From assembly GCA_949130485.1 (NCBI GenBank), contig OX422198.1, positions 4,279,262-4,343,261 on the forward strand: a stretch of 64,000 nucleotides of DNA, written 5' to 3'. Position numbers and translations under genes: made by a program. The notes beneath the pieces were generated by a model. The model had not been told where the DNA came from. It worked only from the letters and a program-made list of their open reading frames with translations, and made no database searches. Positions 19,801 through 27,953 of the stretch are shown here, one piece after another. Each line of letters begins with the position of its first letter. The stretch's first letter is position 1. The DNA comes from Agelas oroides. Taxonomy: Eukaryota; Porifera; Demospongiae; Agelasida; Agelasidae.

Positions 19801-22211
19801 ACCAAGTTTATGCCACAGTGCTGCAGAGTATGTCTACATCGACACGACTTAGCACTCTATTAGTTGAGAACACAACTGCTACTTATTTTCGAGCACATTT
19901 ATATGTGCTGTTTGCTTGAAGGCATAGGAAATATTGTATGACCAGAGATTCCAATGCTCCCAGTAGCAAGCATATCTGCATGCTAAAAATCATAAACAAG
20001 TAATACAGTTTGTGAATGTAGTGCATGGGTTTCCCTATATATATATATACATGTAGCTGTACTGTTTGCTCTTCTTTACTGCAGATGGTTCACCAGTGGG
20101 GAAGGACAGTGATGTTGGTGTGATTGCTTCCATCCTACCACCTGAGCAGTCCCCAACCAGAAGGTATACCATATCACAGATTCCAAAAGCCAGACTAGAA
20201 TTCAAACAAGGGAAATAAGCTAGTATGGCATACTTTCCTTCTGTCCTCTTTCCCATGTGGAAGAATATATTTCATTCCTCTAAGGCTGACTGTGGTTCAG
20301 TCTGCAATTCTCATGGTCTCAGTGAATTGTGTAAAAATCGTGGAAAGGTCGCTTTCGCAGATTCTGGAATAGTACTTTGCTATTGTATTGACCAAACTTT
20401 AATGTTACGTTTCTGTCCGATCTGGACCTTCTTTAGGCATACAATAACTTGGACACTGGTCAAAAAACCTTGCATTTTTGACCCGTGTCCAATTTATTGT
20501 ATGCCTGAAGAAGGTCCAGACTCGGACCAAAACATAGCATGAAAATTTGGCAATGCAATAGCGAAGTACTGTTCCAGAATCTGCGAAAGCAACCTTTCCA
20601 CGATTTGTATACGTTACTTCTCAGTCTTAGGCCTCAGTTACTGGCTGTTGAGGGTTTCAGATTTACAAAACACGGTCTCAGTGAATCGTTAGTGCTGGAG
20701 TAGCAGAAGTTGTTATTAAGCCACATCATGCCAGCAACTTTCCACAGGCTTCCCATCTGCTTCCATTATATCTCAGTGTCAGGCATCAAAACTTATATGA
20801 TATACAACTATCCATATTTATTGCTGTACAATTTGCATGTGCTTGATTGTACACCTGCTAAATTTAAACTCTGCGTTCCCATACATACATGCAGCTATGA
20901 AGTAGCCATCATGATCTACAGAAGTAATGACACTTCAGACAGATTTGAGAACACCTCTGTGTGTCAACTGTCTTGGAACAATCTCCCTCCCATTGGGAAT
21001 GATGGTATGGTCGTTGGCATTGCCTTGCCTTCAACTAATAGTCCAAAATTCATGCAGTTAAGTAGCGAGTCGTGTTTTCTTAACCTACGCTGCATTATAC
21101 ACTCTGGCTGGCCAGTGTCCATGTACCGAGCTTGCATTATCTATTTTTCCTCAGCTGTGTTTGTACACTACCAGCTGGACAACTACCTGCAGAGAAACCC
21201 CTATCAAGTGTGGAGTAACGGAGGCCAGCCTGTTTATCCTCCCTACACACTGTTACAGGCCATGAGAGAAGCAGCTGTAAGTTACTGAACATTGATGACA
21301 TCATTTGTTGAACTCACCGGTCAGACAACACTGACCAACACACAAGTGTAGCTACTAGAAGTTACTGATCAACTCATACAAACCTTATATAGGAGAAAGT
21401 GTCTTGGTTATACAGATCAGGATTAGTCACCAAGATAACTTTTCCTCCTCCCACATGGCCTGGGGCTGGCTAGCTTCATTCCAAGGCCACTCCCAAATGT
21501 TATCTTGCAGCCTTGGAGAATTTTTTGATCTGGGAGTAGCCTGGCAACAAGGCTAAGCTTCATTTATATTTTAAATTTCCCCTTCCTAGGCTAGAAGCTT
21601 ACATGCCAAGATTTATGCATTTGCTACAACGCTCTTTCCAGGACAGTGTTGTGTTTGCTGGCCCCCTACCTATGGACATACCAGAAGGCAGTTACAAGTT
21701 CCTGCTTCCATTACCTGGAATTGTGCTGATACATGCCTGCCAGAAACCAGACACAGTTCCCAGCAAGGTCACCTAAAACCCTGCATATCAACATGCCCGT
21801 TTGTACTGATAGTGCATGCAATGCTGTGTTTGATAGTGAGAATGTCCTACCTGCCAACTAAGCGTCTCCAAAGCTAGGCCTGCATATTTGTGTAACTATG
21901 TTTTTTACTTGCATAGTTCTTCTAGAGCAACTTTGACCAGATCCTGCTGTGTGCTTTATACTTATTCAAAAAATTGTTCCTGAGGTGGCATGCCGTGTAA
22001 CCGGCTACATGCTTACACATGTACTCATCTTTAGCTAATTCCAGCCCTCCAATTTATTTCTGCTGTAATTGTGTAGCATGAGAATGTAAATTGTACTAAC
22101 TTCTAATGCAGGTTGCAGGAGTTCGTGTTCACCAGGTAATTGCAGGAGAGACCATGATCATCTGGAATGATGTGCTAGAAAGGTAGCTATGTGCATCGCA
22201 TGCACACACAT

Positions 22212-22246
<35 letters not shown>

Positions 22247-22901
22247 CATGATTACATGATCCAATTGATTTCTGCTGATCAATCACTTTTCCCATGCAGG
22301 TGTATTCTAACATATGAAGTTGTCATGGCAACCAATCCCAGTGGGACATACACTAGAGTTAACAGTGTCAACACAATATTTTCCATCCATGTGCATTTGT
22401 ACAAAGGTGAATGTGCCTTATCTACATTACCCACTGTGCCCCGAGAGTTGAGTGGTATACAGTTTACCTTATCATAACTAAATGCTCACTGTTCCTATAC
22501 CTTGAGGCTTGATAAGTATATTATGGAAAAATAACATCCTTCAGCAATATAGTGGATGTTCATGCTGGATTTTCCCACTTGGGTGTACAAAACATTTGCA
22601 TATGTAATGTTATGCTCTAAAATTAAAACAATGCTAGTGTGATACTGTAAACCCATAGCTATGTCTTGCTTCTTTTGAGGATGAAGATCAAGCTTTTTAG
22701 CTAAGTACTACTTTTTAGCTAAGGTACTACTGAACTGTAGGTTTTGTGAGTATCTGGAAACATGTACGTAATGCCTAAGTACATATCTATAACCCTACTG
22801 CAGACTATACTCCTGGGATGAAGTTGTACTACAAAGTCAGAGCTGTGGACTACTGGAGCAGAGCAGGGGAGTACTCCGATCCCATTTGCAGTGGATGTTG
22901 A
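13872..22901 (+). CDS. IDUA: alpha-L-iduronidase (glycoside hydrolase family 39), complete, 20 coding exons
   Basis: Lysosomal hydrolase that removes terminal alpha-L-iduronic acid from dermatan and heparan sulfate. Exons: 13872-13990, 14907-15047, 15111-15188, 15652-15708, 16017-16072, 16630-16725, 16945-17057, 17599-17685, 18287-18387, 18499-18577, 18906-18958, 19279-19380, 19730-19827, 20085-20163, 20895-21004, 21155-21276, 21642-21767, 22112-22182, 22300-22406, 22804-22901. All junctions are GT-AG and phases agree; the total is 630 codons plus TGA (human protein 653). Landmarks: [42 protein letters not shown] with acid/base E168, NYYDAC, GTNYFTG, FNDEGDPL with nucleophile E284, [32 protein letters not shown], and the C-terminal fibronectin-like [10 protein letters not shown]. 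The first exon encodes only MLLRLSLCS before the mature-like start, a short signal peptide, so a real signal peptide on an upstream exon is possible (a CTCTCTGCAG acceptor-like site lies at 13885-13894). Confidence 0.95.
14034..14404. mobile_element. foldback element, 125-bp arms, in iduronidase intron 1
   Basis: CTTCACAATCGCCTAGAAAT at 14034 onward to ATATGACAA at 14163 is inverted almost base for base at 14274-14404 (TTGTCATAT ... TTTCTAGGCGAGTGTGAAG), with about 110 bp between the arms. Inside each arm: AGCCACGCCCCATTCTGCAA and GCCATGGTAACACCAATTTT. No protein is encoded. Confidence 0.92.
14578..14886. mobile_element. TIR element ending 20 bp before iduronidase exon 2
   Basis: TAGTCTCATTCCCAGGTTCC at the left and GGATGGGAATGAGACTA at the right are inverted repeats about 309 bp apart, related to the TAGCCTCGTTCCCAGG family. 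The right end abuts the pyrimidine tract of the exon 2 acceptor. Confidence 0.65.
16129..16604. repeat. 27-bp minisatellite, about 18 copies, in iduronidase intron 5
   Basis: Unit built of GTACCATTTCTTCATCGA plus CTCTCTCGT, 27 bp; a few units are 23 bp, lacking CTCT. Sites of variation: CGTG/CATG, ATCGAC/ATCAAC/ATGGAC. It gives long open frames on both strands that are not genes: retaining the intron puts a TAG in frame before the array. Confidence 0.97.
16630..16725 (+). CDS. IDUA: iduronidase exon 6, acid/base catalytic glutamate
   Basis: Reads [18 protein letters not shown] then [13 protein letters not shown]. The WNEP glutamate (E168 in this model) is the GH39 proton donor. The exon follows the 18-copy minisatellite of intron 5; its acceptor is CTCCTATAG. 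Confidence 0.95.
18287..18577 (+). CDS. IDUA: iduronidase exons 9 and 10 around the nucleophile
   Basis: Exon 9 (18287-18387) ends in FANKPIFN plus GA; exon 10 (18499-18577) begins C GAA, making the NDE motif with nucleophile E284 right at the junction. Exon 10 continues [20 protein letters not shown] and ends AMVVK. The 111-bp intron between them therefore separates the codons of the catalytic Asp-Glu pair. Confidence 0.93.
18767..18865. mobile_element. 99-bp MITE with perfect 9-bp TSD in iduronidase intron 10
   Basis: TAGCCCCTTCCCAGACC at the left, GGCCCTGGGAACAAGGCTA at the right, flanked by AGTCACATA at 18758-18766 and 18866-18874. A diverged member of the TAGCCTCGTTCCCAGGC family. Confidence 0.88.
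19499..19590. mobile_element. hairpin MITE-like element in iduronidase intron 12
   Basis: AGCCTTGTACCT at 19499 pairs with AGGTACAAGGCT ending 19590, and CCTCATTTCC pairs with GGAAATGAG inside. Confidence 0.7.
20335..20606. mobile_element. 272-bp foldback element in iduronidase intron 14
   Basis: AAATCGTGGAAAGGTCGCTT at 20335 is inverted at the end (AACCTTTCCACGATTT, 20591-20606). TTCGCAGATTCTGGAA and GGACCTTCTTTAGGCATACA are inverted too, so almost the whole element folds on itself. Confidence 0.9.
21471..21555. mobile_element. 85-bp degraded MITE in iduronidase intron 16
   Basis: TAGCTTCATTCCAAGGCCAC faces GTAGCCTGGCAACAAGGCTA. Same family as the TAGCCTCGTT elements; target duplication not visible. 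Confidence 0.7.
22212..22241. repeat. (CA)n microsatellite in iduronidase intron 18
   Basis: About 15 CA units. Confidence 0.95.
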
Positions 22902-23061
22902 ACTGCTAGTATGAAAGCCAGTGCATGTGATGGTGTTTACCAATGTATTAATACTGTAAATCGTAAAATATTCAAGTAACAAGATAAATTTTCGTAGAAA
23001 CCAACGGGTAACAAAAATATTTTCACGCTGAAATTTTCGCATGCAAAAACAACTCGTACGC
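22902..23061. other. iduronidase 3' flank
   Basis: The 3' untranslated region presumably starts here. I see no canonical AATAAA; GTAAAATATTC and AAGATAAATTTT are A/T-rich candidates only. TACTGTAAATCG and TTTTCGCATGC blocks resemble repeat sequence elsewhere in the window. Confidence 0.4.
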
Positions 23062-24335
23062 ATATGTCCCCCTGTTCCTGTCCCTCTGTCCCTGTCCCTT
23101 TGTCCCTGACACTCTGTCCTCGTCCCTCTGTCCCTATTCCTGTCCCTTTGTCCCTGTTTCTGCCCCTCTATTGTCGCACTAGGTATATATGTAACCCCAA
23201 AAATTAGATACTACTTACAATTACTACAGCTACATTTGAGGTATATATAGACAACCGATCGTTTGTGAGGGCAGTCAAGTAGTCTTGAACAGGTGGGTGA
23301 ACTACCGGACATAGTGAAGGGAACACACTAGCTACAGGGCAGGGGGACAGGTAGTCTCACAAGCCACACCCTTCGCAGTACTCTCTGCGAAGAGTGTGGC
23401 TTGCAACAGGGACAGAGAAAACAGGGGGACAGAAACAAGGACAGAGGGATAGGAATGGGGACAAAGGGTCAGGGAAAAAGGGACAATGACAGAGTGACAG
23501 GAACAGGGGGACAGGGACAGAGAGACAGGGACATGTCGCCACTCCCATCCCCATCCCTCTGTCCCCCTGTCCCTGTCTCTGTCCCTGTCTCTGTTCCTGT
23601 GCCTGTCTTTGTGTCCCTCTGTCTCTTTCCTTGTCCTTCTGTCAACGGATGGTGATAGGGACAGAGAGACAAGGGACAGGGACGGGGACCAGTGGCGGAT
23701 CTAAGGTAGGGCCTGGTAGGGCCTAGGCCCTACCAAGTGCCCTACCAACTGGAGCCCTACCGTCCAGCTTTCTCACTTACTGGAGCTACACAACCGCCAG
23801 TGTAACAGTGCTGTACGTACGTAGCTTCATTCGAGCAACCGCCAGGCACGCTGGGCTTCTCTTCGTCTACTGAGTACGACCATAGTATCTATGCCTATGG
23901 TACGACAGACATGTGTCTACAAACCACGCCTACCCAAGTACATGTCTCGTTCCCAGTCTGTACTTGTGCCCTACCAACTGTCAGCTTCTAGCTACGCCAC
24001 TGAGGGGGACAAGGGACAGAGACAGAAACTGGGACAGATGGACAGGGAAAGGACAGGGACAAAGACAGGGACAGAGGGACGGGGACGGCGACAGATGGTG
24101 ATAGGGACAGAGGGACAGGGACAGAGGGACATGAGGGCAAGAGACAGGTACAGAGACAGGAACAGGGGGACAGGGACAGGACAGAGAGACAGGGACAAGG
24201 ACGGGACAGAGGGAGAAGGACAGGGACAGGAACAGAGGGAAAGATGTACAGGGACAGGAACAAGGACAGAGGGACAAGGACAGGGACAGATGGACTGGGA
24301 CATGACGTACAGAAAGGCAGAGACAGGGACAGAGG
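23062..24335. repeat. GGGACAGAG-type minisatellite with repeated strand switches
   Basis: Degenerate 6-bp/12-bp repeat (GGGACA, GGGACAGAGG). The pyrimidine strand is on plus at about 23062-23172 and 23548-23643; the purine strand is on plus at about 23405-23537, 23656-23689 and 24003-24335. A perfect-but-one 19-bp hairpin (CAAGCCACACCCTTCGCAG) lies at 23360-23403, and a hAT-like element interrupts it at 23690-24002. ORFs here are repeat artefacts. Confidence 0.93.
23690..24002. mobile_element. nonautonomous hAT-like element, 313 bp
   Basis: Begins CAGTGGCGGATCTA and ends TAGCTACGCCACTG, the short CAGTGGCG/CGCCACTG termini typical of hAT elements. Flanked by ACGGGGAC and AGGGGGAC (7 of 8 match), an 8-bp target duplication as expected for hAT. 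Contains palindromic TAGGGCCTGGTAGGGCCTAG near the left end. No transposase. Confidence 0.85.
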
Positions 24336-25587
24336 GCTCTTCCAGCAGGGTTGTGGACCCACAGCTTGTAGTTGATGGCCAACCAATCCCATTTGTCTGG
24401 AACAAATCATCAACTTCCTGGGGATGAAGGTCCCAAGTGCCAGGTGATGCCTCTGCTATAAAGCAAGAACTGATGACAAGGTAACTGGCTCCTAACACTC
24501 TATGAATACCCACTGACTTGGATACAGAGAGAGCTGGATTCGATGACAACAAGGTTCCTGAAGAAGTGGGTGGGTCTGGCCAAGTCAGCCAACACTAGCC
24601 TTCTCTACCTTCCCCAATGTGATGGGGGACTAAACCTGCCTTCTCCCTCTTCACTCTACCAGCGGCTCCAAGTGTCAAGACAGTGCCAGCTGCTCATGTC
24701 TGCTAACCCTACGGTGAGATTCATTGCAGAAGAAAACCTCAAGTCGGAGATGGCAAGCAAGAGGAAGAAGTTCCGTCCAGCAATGGTGGTTCAAGAAGCA
24801 ATGAGGGATGAACCACTCGGACAAGGAGGGCTCTTCAAATTGCATCCATGAGGAAGATGAAGATGAAAGCCGCCTAGAGAACCTCAAAGGCCTCCCACGA
24901 CAGGGTCAGATGATGAAGATTGCCACACCTGAAGCAGCATCTACCTGGGTTAAATCCATCCAGTCCCTCGCACAACATGTGTTCAAGTTTGCCCTCAATG
25001 TTACTCATGACATCCCCCACAATCAGAATGCCAATCTCCACCTGTGGAAGAAGCGTTCTTCCAGCACATGCCCACTCTGCCACCAGCCTAATCAGAACCT
25101 GATTCATGTCATGAACAACTGGAAGGTCGCACTAGATTTCCAACGATATGATGATCGGCACAATCGGGCAATGACCAACATCATCAGATCATCTGCCCTG
25201 CTTCACCTTTATGACTGTGGATCTGTCCGTGGCTATACCCATATTGCAGCTACAGACCTCAGACTGGACATTGTGTGGTGGAATGATGACCAGAATACCC
25301 TTACACTGGTGGAGCTAACTGTCTGTTTTGAAACTTCCTATGAGGCAGCAATCACAAGGAAAGAGGACCAGTACCATGACCCGATTGCTGAAACGCAGAA
25401 TGCAGGATACACATCCACTCTGATCACAGTAGAGGTGGGATCAAGAGGCCTGTCTGGGTTCCAGAGACTCTGTGACATCCTCAAACCACGCCGCCCAGAA
25501 TTCTGCAAACTGCTACTGGACACATCACAGCAAGCCATCCTAGGATCATACAAGATCTGGTGTTCTAGGAACAACACCTTCACCTGA
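24336..25587 (+). pseudogene. 5'-truncated non-LTR retrotransposon, RT thumb to restriction-like endonuclease
   Basis: At the 5' end, split over frames, is an RT-thumb-like stretch (LVVDGQPIPFVW, then INFLGMKVPSA). Frame 24543-24851 reads FLKKWVGLAKSANTSLLYLP and PQCDGGLNLPSPSSLYQ. After a frameshift near 24840 the frame 24808-25587 holds a zinc knuckle CPLCHQPNQNLIHVMNNW (first Cys at 25069; the usual final Cys is Trp) and RYDDRHNRAM. It ends with a nuclease-like core LDIVWWNDD...LVELTV with a following RKEDQY, the PD-(D/E)xK fold of RLE-type LINEs (R2/NeSL/Hero-like), with Leu in place of Pro. In life these nick target DNA for primed reverse transcription. Truncation, at least two frameshifts and the lost Cys show it is dead. 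Its 5' end fuses directly with the GGGACA minisatellite. Confidence 0.82.
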
Positions 25588-26072
25588 CCGTTGTTTTTAG
25601 CTAGTACACATGCATACGTCTTCTTATGTGTGATTATATCTATGCAATTGTTTGTGGATGTGGGCCCCAAGTTATTTTGGTCACCACAGTAGCATTCCTT
25701 GTGTGTGTGAGACGTAAAGTTCAAGAAGTGCTTACAATTTGAACAGTGTGTAGTTGAGAAGCTTCCATTAGCTAGTCTCTTTTTTCAGAAGACCTATTTG
25801 GCATTTCTACCACAGCATGCAATCAAGGAACTCTCCAGGTGCAGATGTGCAAGAAAAGAAACAGAACAAACCTCACCAGAAATGCTGATTTGTAGGCTTT
25901 CTGAAAGGACATACTTATTTAATGAAAGAGGGGAACTAATGAAAAGCTCAATGAATTTTGTAGCATTCCTTGGTCACACTGATGCAACTGGGACAACCTA
26001 AAAATGTGGTTGAAGTAACCTAAGTGCTTTTACAGTGTTGGTGTCTCATGTTGTCATCATAGGCAACGGAAG
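25588..26072. other. non-coding stretch between LINE remnant and satellite
   Basis: The first 100-200 bp may be the LINE 3' untranslated region. A 67-codon open frame at 25798-26001 has no features I recognise. Nothing else seen. Confidence 0.5.
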
Positions 26073-26092
26073 CGGGGTGGGGGTGGGGGTGG
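26073..26092 (+). repeat. G-run motif at the satellite boundary
   Basis: GGGGTGGGGGTGGGGGTGG: four G-runs separated by single T, a strong G-quadruplex pattern, directly before the first CTCTAC word of the satellite. Confidence 0.85.
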
Positions 26093-26973
26093 ATGGATAT
26101 GACTCTACTACATTCCACCATGGCTCTACTTGATTCTACCACACTCTACGATGGCTCTACTTTCCTCTGCTTGACTCTACTACACTATATCATTGCTAGA
26201 CCTGGCTGTACTTGTCTCTACTACACTCTACCTTCGCTCTACTACATCCTACCATGGATCCACGTGACTCTACTTGACTCTACTACACTCTACCATGGCT
26301 CTCCTGGCTCTACTACATTCTACCACGGCTCTACTTGACTCTACATGACACTACTACATTCTACCTTGGCTCAACGTGACTCTACTTGACTCTACTCTAC
26401 CTGGCTCCACTACATTCTACCATGGCTCTACTTGGCTCTACATGACTCTACTACATGCTACCATGGCTCTACTTGGCTCTACATGACTCTACTACACTCT
26501 ACCATTGCTCTACTTGGCTCTACTTGACTCTACTACACTCTACCATGGCTCTACTCGATTGTATACCATGGCTCTACTTCACACTACATGCCTCTACTAC
26601 ATTCTACCATGGCTCCAATTGAATCTACTACACTCTACCATGACTCTACTTGGCTATACTTGACCCTACCACACTCTACCATGGCTCTACTTGGCTCTAC
26701 TTGACTCGACTACACTCTACCGTGGCTCTACTCCATTGTACCATGGCTCTACTTGACACTGCATGACTCTACTACATTCTACCATGGCTCTACTTGACTA
26801 TACTACACTATATCATTGCTAGACCTGGCTCTACTTGACTCTACTACACTCTACCATGGCTCTACCTGTCTCTACTACATTCTACCATGGCTCTACTTGA
26901 CTCTACTTGACTCTACTACACTCTACCATGGCTCTATATATACTTGGCTCAACTTGACTCTACTACACTCTAC
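26090..26973 (+). repeat. CTCTAC satellite, left block (forward)
   Basis: Words CTCTACTTGA, CTCTACTACA, CTCTACCATGG and variants (TTCTACCATGG, CTCTACTTGG, CTCTACATGA) follow one another with almost no other sequence, giving units of 31 or about 41 bp. The block is cut from the next by the gypsy insertion. Confidence 0.97.
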
Positions 26974-27148
26974 TGTAGCAGCTTGACTTTCAGACTGGAC
27001 TTTGAACCATTATTAATCATACGCATGATTGACCTTTAGACTGGCCGATGTATGTGATGTTGTTTGAATCGCTGTAAAGACTTGTGCACTTTGGTTGCAA
27101 GCTGTTGTTGAATAGGAGAACTGTGAACGATCATCTTAGTCTCCTATA
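26974..27148 (+). repeat. 5' LTR of the gypsy element
   Basis: 175 bp from TGTAGCAGCTTGAC to CTTAGTCTCCTATA. Matches the 3' LTR except GGCCGATG versus GGCATG and two single-base differences. Carries the promoter by definition; no TATA box is obvious in such a short LTR. Starts TG but ends TA. Confidence 0.93.
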
Positions 27149-27149
27149 G

Positions 27150-27162
27150 TGGTGACCCCGAC
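27150..27162 (+). promoter_or_regulatory. tRNA primer-binding site
   Basis: TGGTGACCCCGAC, one base after the LTR. The TGG start pairs with the CCA end of a tRNA; which tRNA I cannot say. Confidence 0.75.
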
Positions 27163-27254
27163 AAGCGAACAGATAACGGGCAATCGCCCTACTCGGGAGA
27201 CACGCGCGCCCATGCTTCTAATTAACGCCATCCCCCAGTGCTAGCGAGAATATC

Positions 27255-27953
27255 ATGGCAGTCTCTGCAGAAGCCACTGCGGCTGCCGTGAATGCCGTTT
27301 CTCTCAAGTTGCCTACGTTCTTGGCATCCAGGCCCGATGTATGGTTCCAACAAACAGAGGCTCAATTTGCCCTGCGTAACATCACGGACTCCACCACCAA
27401 GTACTTCTACCTCCTCACATCCCTAGACCCGGTGGTGGCTGAGAGGATGGCCGGAGATGTGGCAGCAGCACCTACAGAGGGCAAGTACGAGTACTTTAAA
27501 AGCAAGCTCATGGAGGTTTACGGCCTCACAGACGATCAGAAAGCAGACAGGCTTCTTGACCTCTCTGGGCTCGGCGATTGGAAACCTTCCCAGCTCTGTG
27601 CACATATCCAAAGCCTCACAGTCAGTCAGGATGTTCTCATGCGACGGATCTTTTTACGCCAGCTACCTGAAGATGTCCGTGTGCAAGTGACAGCCCTTGA
27701 CGCAGACACCCTACCAGCATTAGCACGCAAAGCTGACGTCATTATGGCCGCAAAGCGGGGACCGCCATCGATCTATGCGTCCTCCCGACCCATGAGGAAG
27801 AAATCGCCGCCACACCACCCTGAGAAAACCAACCTTTGCTGGTATCATGCCAAGTTTGGCCACAAGGCTAGGGCCTGCAGACCACCGTGCGCCTACGCAC
27901 CCTTAACAGTAGAGCACCGTCCACCTTCGGGAAACGGACAGGCCAGAACCTAG
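27255..27953 (+). CDS. Gag of the gypsy element
   Basis: 232 residues from ATG in CGAGAATATCATGGC. Ala-rich N terminus, then LPTFLASRPDVWFQQTEAQF, the gag helical core of this gypsy group (KLPxFxxxxPxxWFxxxExxF), and YFYLLTSLDPVVAERM. The C-terminal zinc-knuckle-like segment CWYHAKFGHKARACRPPC has Cys-His-Cys-Cys with spacing seen in related gypsy Gags and unlike the retroviral CCHC. It packages element RNA in the particle. Overlaps pol by 67 bp, pol being in the -1 frame, so a -1 frameshift probably makes Gag-Pol. Confidence 0.92.
   Translation: MAVSAEATAAAVNAVSLKLPTFLASRPDVWFQQTEAQFALRNITDSTTKYFYLLTSLDPVVAERMAGDVAAAPTEGKYEYFKSKLMEVYGLTDDQKADRLLDLSGLGDWKPSQLCAHIQSLTVSQDVLMRRIFLRQLPEDVRVQVTALDADTLPALARKADVIMAAKRGPPSIYASSRPMRKKSPPHHPEKTNLCWYHAKFGHKARACRPPCAYAPLTVEHRPPSGNGQART

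Noticed and set aside
23891..24552. Long frames on both strands over the GGGACA repeat
   Set aside because: Products of a 6/12-bp repeat; only the last few residues on plus belong to the LINE remnant.
25798..26001. 67-codon frame between the LINE remnant and the satellite
   Set aside because: No recognisable feature and length within chance expectation.
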